Positions 1-6,524 of a stretch of 8,086 nucleotides of DNA are shown one piece after another; position 1 is the stretch's first letter, and every line of letters begins with the position of its first letter. The DNA is taken from positions 1 through 8,086 of the forward strand of contig CAZSKQ010000139.1 of NCBI GenBank assembly GCA_964607425.1, read 5' to 3'. The DNA is from IDS-8 sp964607425. GTDB lineage: Bacteria; Pseudomonadota; Gammaproteobacteria; Steroidobacterales; Woeseiaceae. Position numbers and translations under genes: made by a program. Below the pieces are notes generated by a model. It saw only the letters and a list, made by a program, of their open reading frames with translations, ran no database searches and was not told the origin of the DNA.

Positions 1-29
1 CGCTGCTGATGGTGCCGCTGCTCGCCTGA
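1..29 (+). CDS. 3' end of a truncated plus-strand gene (unidentified)
   Basis: From base 3 one frame reads LLMVPLLA and then TGA at 27-29. A hydrophobic tail, followed at once by two REP-like hairpins and then a gene on the opposite strand, fits the end of a convergent plus-strand gene. Only eight codons are visible, so no family can be named. The codons are GC-rich at third positions like the neighbours. It could also be chance readthrough of non-coding sequence. Confidence 0.3.
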
Positions 30-38
30 GGGTGTTAT

Positions 39-62
39 GGCGCGCGGTGCGCGCTCCTGCAG
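39..62 (-). repeat. REP-like hairpin, copy A (degenerate head)
   Basis: Read on the minus strand, this copy has the head TGCAGGA, where copy B has TGTAGGA, then the stem GCGCGC, loop ACC and stem GCGCGC. Head and stem match copies B and C, while the loop differs (ACC against CAT). It lies 24 bases from copy B in the same orientation, between the end of the partial gene at 1-29 and the GGDEF/EAL gene. The layout resembles the REP elements associated with RAYT transposases, which carry a GTAG-type head before a small palindrome. It could help end transcription from either side. Confidence 0.6.
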
Positions 63-86
63 GGTTCGGCGCCTGCCGTCGGGGGG

Positions 87-110
87 TCGCGCGCATGGCG
101 CGCTCCTACA
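87..110 (-). repeat. REP-like hairpin, copy B (overlaps a stop codon)
   Basis: On the minus strand this reads head TGTAGGA, stem GCGCGC, loop CAT, stem GCGCGC and tail GA. It is identical over all 24 bases to copy C at 8010-8033, nearly 8 kb away in the other orientation. The TAG in its head, at 106-108, is the stop codon of the upstream GGDEF/EAL gene. The rest of the hairpin lies just downstream of that gene, where it could stabilise the mRNA end or help termination. Confidence 0.75.
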
Positions 111-2442
111 TGGTTAGTATGCGGCGGGTGCCGGTTGTGCCGGTGCCGAGCATCGCGGGGGGCTCGATGAAATTGCCTTGCAGGAAATCGATGCCGTTGT
201 CGCGCAGCCAGTCGAAATCCGCCTGCTGCTCGACCTGCTCGGCGATCACGCGGAATTCCAGCGTCCGGGCGAGCTTGATCATCGCGGCGACCATCTCCTG
301 GTTCACCTGGTCCGTCGTCAGGTTGCGGGTGTAGATGCCGTCGATCTTCAGGTAGTCGACCGGCAATGCCTTCAGGCTGGAGAAGGCGCCGAGACCGTTG
401 CCGAAGTCGTCGAGCGCGAACTCGCAGCCGATGCCGTGCAGCACCTCGATGAACCGCTGTGCCTGCTGCAGGTTGGTGGAGATCGTCGATTCCGTAACCT
501 CGAAGCAGATGCTGGCCGGCGCCACGCCGCTGCGATCGAGCGCGTCGACCACGAACGAGAGAAAGCCCTCGTCCCCCAGCGTCTGGCCCGAAATGTTGAT
601 CGCGCAGCTCCGCCTGCCCGCGAGCTTGATCTCCCCCGAATTGATCGCCGAGAGCGTTGCATTCACAACCCAGCGGTCGATCTGCGGCATCATCTGGTAG
701 CGCTCGGCGGGCCGCAGGAACTCCGCGGAGTTGTCCGCACGGCCGTGCTCGTCCGGCATGCGAAGCAGGACTTCCATCGCCGGTCCCGATTCGCCCGCGG
801 CCCCGGTGGCGATGATCGGCTGCATGGCGAGCTCGAAGCGGTTCTCGTGCAGCGCCGACTGGATCTGGCGCAGCCACTTGATGTCGCCGCGTTCGCGCGC
901 AATCGCCTCGTCGCGCGCGGAGTACACGTGCACCTGGCCGCGGCCGCGCTGCTTCGCGACATAACAGGCGGAATCCGCCGCGCTCATGAGGTCGGCGAGC
1001 GAGGCCGCGGCATGGCCGATCTCCACGACCCCGATCGAGATGCCGATGTTGAAGATCTTGTCCTTCCACACGAACCGGTAGTCGGCAACCGCGTTGCATA
1101 TATCGGCGGCGATCTGGCGCGCCTTGTCGATCGGGCAGCCGATCAGGAGCGTGCCGAATTCGTCGCCGCCCAGCCGGCCGACGAAATCCGAGTCCCGAAC
1201 CTGGTCCTTGATCAGCCCCGCCACCTCGCGCAGCATGTTGTCACCCGCCAGGTGGCCGCAGCTGTCGTTCACGGCCTTGAAGCGGTCGAGATCCATATAG
1301 AAGAGAATGTGCGCGACGTCCTCGGCGCGCGCGGAATCCATGGCTTCCTCCACGCGCCGCTCGAACTCCCGGCGGTTCACGAGGCCGGTGAGCGCGTCGT
1401 GCGTCGCCTGGTAGCTCATCTGGCGCGTCAGGCCGCGGATCTCGCTGACATCGTGCAGCACCACCACCGAGCCCGAGATGCTGTTACCCGGTCCCCGGAT
1501 CGGCGAGGCGGTGACTTCCACGGAGTGCTCCTGCTCGCCGTCCCGGCTGACCAGCAGCGCGCGCCGCCCCATGTTCACCCGGCGCCGCATGGACAGGCAA
1601 CGCTCGACGGGATCGCCCAGCGGGCGCCGGTCCGTCTCGTCGATCAGCGAGAACAGCTCGCCGACGCGGTGGCCCGTTGCGTTATCGCGCTCCGCGCCGG
1701 TCATGACCTCGGCCGCCCGGTTCATGTAATCGATGCGGCCGTCGTTATCGGTGGTAATCACGCCTTCCGCGATCGACTCCAGCGTGTACTGTGCCTGCCG
1801 CTTGCTGCGGCTCAAGGAAATCTCAAGGCCCTTCCGGTAACTGACATCGCGCGCGATGGTCAGGATGGCCGGGCTCCCGCGATACTCGATGGAGGAACTT
1901 TGTGCCTCGACCCAGAGGCCCTGTTCCTGCCCGTTGATGAGCTGTATCTCCAGCCGCTCGGGAACGTTCTCGCCGCCCAGGCGCTTCGTGACCGTCTTGC
2001 GGAAGAGCGCGCGATAAGCGGGCTTGACGAGATCCGCGATTTCGCGGCCTTCGAGCTGCTCCGGCGTGAGCCCCATGAGCGCCGCGGCGCTGTCGTTCGC
2101 AAGCAGGATGCGCTCGTCGTGCACCAGCACGATTTCGGGCAGCGTACGGGCGAAATCGGCGAACAGGCGGTCGCGGCCATGGATCGCCTCTTCCCGTTCG
2201 CCGAGGGCATCGAACAGGCGGTTGATCGTCTTCGCGAGCGCGCCGATATCGGCGTTACCCGGCGAGCGGGAAACCGACAGCCGCCGGCCGACCGACGCAT
2301 CGCCCGCCACGCTGACGAGCTCGAGATTCAGCTCGCCCAGGCGGCGCATGAGGCGCCGCTTCCCGAGCCACAGGAAGAGCACGCCGGCTGCTGCCAGCAG
2401 GAGCAGCGCCGCCAGGATCAGCGCGATGGTAACGAGCGACAT
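106..2442 (-). CDS. Membrane-anchored HAMP-PAS-PAS-GGDEF-EAL cyclic-di-GMP turnover protein
   Basis: This 778-residue protein probably makes and/or degrades cyclic-di-GMP at the inner membrane. One N-terminal membrane helix (about 3-26) is followed by a HAMP-like linker (about 40-86) and two PAS-type sensor domains (about 92-200 and 215-332). There is no periplasmic sensor domain. The diguanylate cyclase domain (about 340-508) has GGDEF at 425-429, the DLDRFK and GH..GD motifs, and an intact inhibitory RxxD site at R416-D419. The phosphodiesterase domain (about 525-762) starts with the EVLLR form of EAL. It keeps the residues expected for metal binding and catalysis: E557, N616, E648, D678, D679, K699, E735 and Q755. 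AEGVE is replaced by AEQVE, but the glutamate is kept. Both activities therefore look possible; which one dominates cannot be read. The ATG at 2442 places the membrane helix at the terminus, although no clear ribosome site precedes it. The stop codon lies inside a REP-like repeat. Confidence 0.95.
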   Translation of the reverse strand: MSLVTIALILAALLLLAAAGVLFLWLGKRRLMRRLGELNLELVSVAGDASVGRRLSVSRSPGNADIGALAKTINRLFDALGEREEAIHGRDRLFADFARTLPEIVLVHDERILLANDSAAALMGLTPEQLEGREIADLVKPAYRALFRKTVTKRLGGENVPERLEIQLINGQEQGLWVEAQSSSIEYRGSPAILTIARDVSYRKGLEISLSRSKRQAQYTLESIAEGVITTDNDGRIDYMNRAAEVMTGAERDNATGHRVGELFSLIDETDRRPLGDPVERCLSMRRRVNMGRRALLVSRDGEQEHSVEVTASPIRGPGNSISGSVVVLHDVSEIRGLTRQMSYQATHDALTGLVNRREFERRVEEAMDSARAEDVAHILFYMDLDRFKAVNDSCGHLAGDNMLREVAGLIKDQVRDSDFVGRLGGDEFGTLLIGCPIDKARQIAADICNAVADYRFVWKDKIFNIGISIGVVEIGHAAASLADLMSAADSACYVAKQRGRGQVHVYSARDEAIARERGDIKWLRQIQSALHENRFELAMQPIIATGAAGESGPAMEVLLRMPDEHGRADNSAEFLRPAERYQMMPQIDRWVVNATLSAINSGEIKLAGRRSCAINISGQTLGDEGFLSFVVDALDRSGVAPASICFEVTESTISTNLQQAQRFIEVLHGIGCEFALDDFGNGLGAFSSLKALPVDYLKIDGIYTRNLTTDQVNQEMVAAMIKLARTLEFRVIAEQVEQQADFDWLRDNGIDFLQGNFIEPPAMLGTGTTGTRRILTM

Positions 2443-2581
2443 GCGTACAGCGGCGACGAGACAATCTTCATCTCGCGAACGCCCGGCCCTCCATCGTCAA
2501 CTGATTCGAATGTGCGCACGTTTCGATGGTCCCTCTCCGGCTGCATACGGAATGCGCAAATGATGCCGGGAAACGATCATT

Positions 2582-2590
2582 TGTTATTAT
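2582..2590 (+). promoter_or_regulatory. Probable extended -10 promoter for the methyltransferase gene
   Basis: TGTTATTAT matches an extended -10 element (TGn followed by TATTAT, 5 of 6 bases of TATAAT) in a short AT-rich island within GC-rich DNA. No good -35 lies 16-18 bases upstream, which extended -10 promoters can tolerate. Transcription would start near 2597 and give a leader of about 215 bases before the ATG at 2811. The call rests on pattern alone. Confidence 0.35.
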
Positions 2591-2592
2591 TG

Positions 2593-2643
2593 CCGCTCCG
2601 GATCAGCTCTCCGTCACTGGAGATCCGAGGTGCCTCGGAGCGG
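2593..2643 (+). promoter_or_regulatory. Candidate structured leader with mutually exclusive stems
   Basis: Three inverted repeats are packed into 51 bases. CCGCTCCG (2593-2600) pairs perfectly with CGGAGCGG (2636-2643). TCTCC (2608-2612) pairs with GGAGA (2619-2623) across a 6-base loop. TCCGAGG (2624-2630) pairs with CCTCGGA (2633-2639). The first and third stems compete for 2636-2639, so they cannot form together. The block begins close to the predicted transcript start. It matches no riboswitch family that I recognise, and a role is inference only. Confidence 0.25.
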
Positions 2644-2810
2644 TACGCATGCGCACGTGCATTAGCATAGCCCAGCAGCAGCAACGGACTGCCACGATTC
2701 ACCATAATTCGCTACTCGATCGCTTTCCCGCAGTTCGCCGCCGGGGCGTCGCGCGGGAGCAGGCGGTCGAACCGTTTGTATTCAGGACGTAAGGAAAACC
2801 TGCGCTAAAA

Positions 2811-3464
2811 ATGGACACCATCGAGTTTGCCCGCCAGCAAATGGTCGCACAACAGATCCGGGGCTGGGACGTTTTCGACACCCGCATCCTGGAAGCGATG
2901 AGCGAGGTCCCGCGGGAGCGCTTCGTGCCCCCGGCATTCGCCTCCCTTGCCTTCGCGGAAACGCAGATCCCCCTCGGTCATGACCAGTACATGATGACGC
3001 CGTCGGTCGAAGGTCGCTTGCTGCAGGCGTTGAAGCTGCTGCCGGAGGACGACGTGCTCGAAATCGGGACCGGTTCGGGTTTCCTCGCTGCCTGCCTGGC
3101 GCGCCTGGCGCACTCGGTCACGACGATCGATATCTTCAGCGACTTCACGAGCGCCGCGGCCGGGCGGCTGGCGGACCTCGGCGTGCAGAACGTGACGGTC
3201 AGGACGATGGATGCCGCGAGCGAGCTGCCGGAGGGCCCATTCGACGCGATTGCAGTGACGGCATCGCTGCCGCTGTTCGACCCGCGCTTCCTGGAGCCCC
3301 TGAGCCCCGGCGGGCGCCTGTTCGCCATCGTCGGCAATCCACCCGTCATGGAGGCACAAATCATCGTGCGGGGCCCCGATGGCCGGCCCCAGGTCACCGC
3401 GCTCTTCGAAACCAACGTGCCGCCCCTGCTGAACGCGCCCGTGCCCCCGGCTTTCCGGTTCTGA
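2811..3464 (+). CDS. Protein-L-isoaspartate O-methyltransferase family protein (pcm-like)
   Basis: This 217-residue protein has a class I S-adenosylmethionine-dependent methyltransferase fold of the PCMT family, whose classical members methylate L-isoaspartyl residues in damaged proteins to start their repair in the cytoplasm. Visible features are an N-terminal segment with QQIRGWDVFD and VPRERFVP, the SAM-binding loop EIGTGSG (84-90), an acidic position in TTIDI (D107), FDAIAVTASLP (about 144-154), and LSPGGRLFAIVG (about 164-175). The length is close to the roughly 208 residues of E. coli Pcm. The usual TISQP active-site segment is replaced by YMMTPSVEG (60-68), so its substrate may differ from that of classical Pcm. 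The ATG at 2811 is chosen because the protein then begins as family members do. tolC follows on the same strand after 259 bases, but tolC seems to have its own promoter. Confidence 0.88.
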   Translation: MDTIEFARQQMVAQQIRGWDVFDTRILEAMSEVPRERFVPPAFASLAFAETQIPLGHDQYMMTPSVEGRLLQALKLLPEDDVLEIGTGSGFLAACLARLAHSVTTIDIFSDFTSAAAGRLADLGVQNVTVRTMDAASELPEGPFDAIAVTASLPLFDPRFLEPLSPGGRLFAIVGNPPVMEAQIIVRGPDGRPQVTALFETNVPPLLNAPVPPAFRF

Positions 3465-3576
3465 GCAGGTGACGCGAACGCAACCGGATACCGGCGCAAG
3501 GGCATCTCTGTTACGGTGGCGGACCGCCCGCGTCCGGTAGCAACGCCGTGGTCGGGGCACGCCTTCGGCGATCGTC

Positions 3577-3616
3577 CGGCAGCGGCGCGGCCGCCGGCGA
3601 ACTTTGGCCGCTGCCG
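3577..3616. repeat. Long perfect inverted repeat between the methyltransferase gene and tolC
   Basis: CGGCAGCGGC (3577-3586) and GCCGCTGCCG (3607-3616) form perfect 10-bp arms around a 20-base GC-rich loop. A smaller hairpin, CGGAC/GTCCG, lies upstream at 3520-3536. No run of T follows either, so this is not a textbook intrinsic terminator. It could still slow or end transcription from the upstream gene. Otherwise the stretch 3465-3654 shows no coding signal. Confidence 0.45.
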
Positions 3617-3654
3617 CGCGTCGGAGAAACGTCGCCCGTGCCTGCGCGGCCGCC

Positions 3655-3686
3655 TTGACTGATTTAGTGATCTAATTAACTATAAC
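3655..3686 (+). promoter_or_regulatory. Candidate tolC promoter with an operator-like dyad in a 20-bp spacer
   Basis: TTGACT (3655-3660, 5 of 6 bases of the -35 consensus) and TATAAC (3681-3686, 5 of 6 of the -10 consensus) sit in an abrupt AT-rich island. Their spacing is 20 bp rather than the usual 17. Between them lies the dyad TTAG-TGAT-CTAA (3664-3675). It keeps all eight outer bases of the SlyA consensus TTAGCAAGCTAA. A long spacer with a central dyad is also the layout used by MerR-family activators. Transcription would start near 3693, giving a leader of about 30 bases before the ATG at 3724, with GGGGGA (3707-3712) as a weak ribosome site. Confidence 0.5.
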
Positions 3687-3723
3687 ACCCTGCACACCGC
3701 TTCCCCGGGGGACATCCAACAAC

Positions 3724-5184
3724 ATGAAGCCGAATCTCGCCAGTAGCCTCGCCATCGCCCTCGCTGTCCTGATCGCGCCGGCCGTGGGCCATAGCGCCTC
3801 GCTGCTCGAGGTGTACCAGCAGGCCCTGCAGAGCGATCCCCTTATCCACGAAGCGGAGGCCCGGCGCCTGGCCGCGCAGGAGGCCGAGCCCCAGGCACGC
3901 GGGTTCCTCCTGCCCCAGATCAGGGGCAGCGCCTCCTGGACGACCGCTTCGCAGGATGGCTCGCAGCTCCAGTTCGTCGAAACCACCCAAAGCCTGCAGA
4001 CATTTGGCTTTGAATCGGAACGGGACACGTTGCAATGGAGCCTGAACCTGACCCAGACGCTGTTCAGCTGGGACCAGTTCGTCAACATGCGGATCGCGGA
4101 CAAGATCGTCGCCCGTTCAGAGGTCGTCTACGAGGCGGCGCAGCAGGACCTGATGATCCGGGTCGTCCAGCGTTATTTCGGCGTACTGGCGGCTGAAGAC
4201 CGGCTGGCCTCGATCGAGGCCGACCGCGAAGCGATCTCGCGCCAGCTCGAGCAGGCCAGGCAGCGCTTCCAGGTCGGGCTGATCGCGATCACCGACGTCC
4301 AGGAATCGCAGGCGGCCTACGACCAGGCCGTGGCGGCCGAGATCGCGGCCAAGCGCGAACTCGCCACCGCGCGGGAATTCCTGCGCGAGATTACCGGCGC
4401 ACACGTGCCGGAGCTCGCCGCCCCGGAGGAGGCATTCCCGCTGACCCCGCCCACGCCCGCCAACGTGGAAGCCTGGGTCGACCAGGCCATGGAACAGAAC
4501 CTGAACCTGCTTGCCAGCCGCTTTGACGAGCGCATCGCGCGCGATGAGATTTCGTTCCGGCGCAGCGGCCATTATCCGACGGTCGAGCTGGTTGCCGGGC
4601 GCACCCACGACGACGCCACCGGCGAATCACGCGTCGCCGGCGGTCCGTTTACGCCTACCGACAGCCTGGTCGACGGCGATTTCATCGGCGTCCAGCTGAA
4701 TATCCCGCTCTTTTCCGGCGGGCGCACGTCGTCGCTGGTGCGCGAAGCAGTCTACCTGCACCGTGCGTCCATGGAACGGCTGCAGCTCGTGGCGCGGGAA
4801 ACCGAGCGCGCGACCCGCGATGCCTACCTCGGGGTGCTGTCGGAAATCAGCCGCGTGCAGGCACTCGAGCAGGCCGTGAAGTCCAGCCGCACGGCCCTGG
4901 AAGCGACCCAGGCCGGGTTCGACGTCGGCACCCGCACCATCGTGGACGTGCTCAATTCCCAGCGCGCGCTTTACCAGGCGATCACGAACTACTACCAGAG
5001 CCGTTACGACTACGTCACCAACGTGCTGCAGCTCAAGCAGGCCGCCGGCACCCTGAAGGTACAGGACCTCGAGCAGATCGATCGCTGGCTGACCCAGCGC
5101 GACGAGGAGGAGGACGCCCTGGGACCGGACCAGGAGGGTGCCGCGAACGGGCAGGACGCGGAGGAAAACGGCAGCCGCTCCTAG
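3724..5184 (+). CDS. tolC: TolC family outer-membrane channel protein
   Basis: This 486-residue precursor belongs to the TolC/outer-membrane efflux protein family. Trimers form the exit duct for multidrug efflux pumps and type I secretion, with a beta-barrel in the outer membrane and a long helical tunnel in the periplasm. A signal peptide (about 1-25, MKPNL then a hydrophobic core ending near GHSA) is followed by SLLEVYQQALQSDP, typical of the mature start. The internal duplication of the family is visible: RFQVGLIAITDVQ (181-193) mirrors GFDVGTRTIVDVL (398-410), each leading into a long helix. Strand-like segments near 100-115 and 317-330 fit the barrel. The tail from about 458 is acidic and probably disordered. 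Length is close to E. coli TolC (493). No membrane-fusion or pump gene is adjacent, so it may serve several partners. The downstream gene is convergent. Confidence 0.95.
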   Translation: MKPNLASSLAIALAVLIAPAVGHSASLLEVYQQALQSDPLIHEAEARRLAAQEAEPQARGFLLPQIRGSASWTTASQDGSQLQFVETTQSLQTFGFESERDTLQWSLNLTQTLFSWDQFVNMRIADKIVARSEVVYEAAQQDLMIRVVQRYFGVLAAEDRLASIEADREAISRQLEQARQRFQVGLIAITDVQESQAAYDQAVAAEIAAKRELATAREFLREITGAHVPELAAPEEAFPLTPPTPANVEAWVDQAMEQNLNLLASRFDERIARDEISFRRSGHYPTVELVAGRTHDDATGESRVAGGPFTPTDSLVDGDFIGVQLNIPLFSGGRTSSLVREAVYLHRASMERLQLVARETERATRDAYLGVLSEISRVQALEQAVKSSRTALEATQAGFDVGTRTIVDVLNSQRALYQAITNYYQSRYDYVTNVLQLKQAAGTLKVQDLEQIDRWLTQRDEEEDALGPDQEGAANGQDAEENGSRS

Positions 5185-5215
5185 TGTCCTGTCCGGCTAC
5201 CCGACAGGACACTAG
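5181..5215. terminator. Probable bidirectional terminator shared by tolC and waaA
   Basis: CTAGTGTCCTGTC (5181-5193) and GACAGGACACTAG (5203-5215) are perfect 13-bp arms around a 9-base loop, and two further G-C pairs are possible inside the loop. The tolC stop TAG (5182-5184) lies in one arm and the waaA stop (5212-5214 on the minus strand) lies symmetrically in the other. The position between convergent genes and the strong stem support a two-way terminator. No T-run follows in either direction, so its efficiency is uncertain. Confidence 0.7.
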
Positions 5216-6489
5216 CGGCCGCGCTTCTCGATCAAAGGCTCCACCAGCTCCAGCAGCCGGTCCAGTGCACCGCGGTTGGCGAGCACCAGCTCGCGGCCGG
5301 CCTCGCCCAGCCGCTTCGCTTCGCCAGGATTTCCGAGCAGCCGCGTCACGGCCCGTGCCAGCTCGGACTCGTCCCGGACCGGCGTGAGCGCACCCACGCG
5401 GTTGAACAGGTTCGCGATTTCCTGCGTATTGAAGAGGTGCGGGCCGGCGACGACCGGTAACCCGAGGGCCGCCGGCTCGAGCAGGTTGTGACCGCCGATG
5501 GGCACCAGCGTGCCGCCGACGAACGCCACGTCGGAGGCCGAATAGAAAAGCGGCACCTCCCCCATCGTATCGCCCAGGAACACGCTCGCCGACGGCGGCA
5601 CGGCCGCGGCGGCCGTGCGTGATGCGTACTCCACCTCCAGCCGCTCCAGCAATTGCCGCACCGCGTCGAAGCGCTCCGGGTGGCGCGGCACCAGCAGCAG
5701 CAGGGCATCGGGAAACGCGGCACGCACCTGCCGGTGCGCCTCCAGCACGAGCTCCTCCTCGCGGTGATGGGTGCTGGCCGCGATCCAGGCGCGCCGCGCG
5801 CCGAACGTTTCGCGGCGGAAGATTTGTCCCCGCTCCGGCAGCCCGGGATCGATCTCGATGTCGAACTTGATGTTGCCGGTCACCCGCGTCCGCTCCGGGC
5901 GCGCCCCGAGGGAGCGGAACCGCTGGGCGTCGGCTTCGCTTTGCGCGGCAATGACGATGCCGTGCGACAGGGTTTCGCGGAACAGGGGCAGCAGCTTGCG
6001 ATAACCCTTGACCGACTTGGGCGAAATCCTGGCGCTGACCAGCACCAGCGGCACGCCGCGCGCGCCGCAGGCGTGATAGAGGTTCGGCCAGATCTCCGTC
6101 TCCATGATCAACGCCGCCTCGGGCCGGGTGGCATCGAAGAAGTTGCGCACGGCCGCCGGCGTTTCGAACGGGATGTAGCAATGGTGGACGGCGTCGCCGA
6201 ACAGCGCCGCCGCGCGCGCGGCGCCCGTCGGCGTGACCGTGGTTACCAGCCGCTGCCGCCCGGGGAAACGGCGGCCCAGCGCCCGCACGAGCGGCGCGGC
6301 CGCCTGGACTTCGCCAACCGACACCGCGTGGATCCAGATGCTGCCGCCCGCGAGCTCCGGAAAACCGAACCCGAAGCGCTGGCCGACGCGGTCCCAGTAC
6401 GTGCGGTTCACAAGCCCGCGGAAGATCCAGTACAGCGCGTATACGGGCAGCAGGACGTACGTCAGGATTGCGTACAGGATGCGGATCAA
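5212..6489 (-). CDS. waaA: 3-deoxy-D-manno-octulosonic acid (Kdo) transferase
   Basis: WaaA (KdtA, glycosyltransferase family 30) transfers Kdo from CMP-Kdo to lipid IVA at the cytoplasmic face of the inner membrane, the first step of LPS core assembly. An N-terminal membrane anchor (about 3-25) is followed by HAVSVGE with the likely catalytic Glu60, TTVTPTG (83-89), METEIWPN (129-136), VTGNIKFDI (203-211), VPRHPERF (267-274), and the C-terminal GDTMGEVPLFY and FVGGTLVPIGGHNLLEP segments (306-339). The start is set at TTG 6489. That gives 425 residues, the length of E. coli WaaA, and the usual anchor sequence. The first in-frame ATG (6624) would add 45 atypical residues lying inside hldE, and the first internal Met is far downstream. 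No strong ribosome site precedes the TTG, so coupling to hldE translation is likely. Whether one or two Kdo units are added cannot be read. Confidence 0.95.
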   Translation of the reverse strand: MIRILYAILTYVLLPVYALYWIFRGLVNRTYWDRVGQRFGFGFPELAGGSIWIHAVSVGEVQAAAPLVRALGRRFPGRQRLVTTVTPTGAARAAALFGDAVHHCYIPFETPAAVRNFFDATRPEAALIMETEIWPNLYHACGARGVPLVLVSARISPKSVKGYRKLLPLFRETLSHGIVIAAQSEADAQRFRSLGARPERTRVTGNIKFDIEIDPGLPERGQIFRRETFGARRAWIAASTHHREEELVLEAHRQVRAAFPDALLLLVPRHPERFDAVRQLLERLEVEYASRTAAAAVPPSASVFLGDTMGEVPLFYSASDVAFVGGTLVPIGGHNLLEPAALGLPVVAGPHLFNTQEIANLFNRVGALTPVRDESELARAVTRLLGNPGEAKRLGEAGRELVLANRGALDRLLELVEPLIEKRGR

Positions 6490-6524
6490 CGGAGATCCGT
6501 TAGCCGGGTGCGGGCGGCGCTCAT
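6486..6524 (-). other. Possible 12-codon coupling mini-ORF between hldE and waaA
   Basis: An ATG overlaps the hldE stop as ATGA (6521-6524). The frame reads MSAARTRLTDLR and ends in TGA (6486-6488), which overlaps the proposed TTG start of waaA as TTGA. This chain of two overlaps would let a ribosome finish hldE, translate twelve codons and restart on waaA, which lacks a strong ribosome site. It may also be coincidence; the peptide itself resembles nothing known to me. Confidence 0.25.

Larger units (their letters stand above)
2443..2810. other. Divergent intergenic region (368 bp)
   Basis: The region separates two divergently transcribed genes, so promoters for both should lie here. It holds a probable extended -10 element for the plus strand (2582-2590) and a block of hairpins (2593-2643). 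The 9-mer TGCGCACGT occurs twice, at 2513-2521 and 2650-2658, within short palindromes (GTGCGCAC at 2512-2519; CGCATGCG and GCACGTGC at 2646-2660). On the minus strand a TTGACG at 2495-2500 resembles a -35, but no good -10 follows it. An 88-codon plus-strand frame (2526-2792) looks unlike a protein. AAGGAA at 2791-2796 is the best ribosome site for the next gene, though 14 bases from its ATG is far. Confidence 0.6.

Noticed and set aside
178..2670. 830-codon open frame on the plus strand, opposite the GGDEF/EAL gene
   Set aside because: It mirrors a gene with clear domains and catalytic motifs. High third-position GC keeps antisense frames open, and its translation is rich in R, H, A and D with no recognisable domain.
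2526..2792. 88-codon plus-strand frame in the divergent intergenic region
   Set aside because: Its composition looks random, it has no ribosome site, and it runs through the hairpin block and the probable promoter.
2805..3560. 251-codon open frame on the minus strand, opposite the methyltransferase gene
   Set aside because: The plus strand carries intact SAM-binding motifs, while this frame is arginine-rich with no family resemblance.
3577..3616. Stem-loop as an intrinsic terminator of the methyltransferase gene
   Set aside because: The 10-bp stem is strong, but the loop is 20 bases and no T-run follows, so it is recorded only as an inverted repeat.
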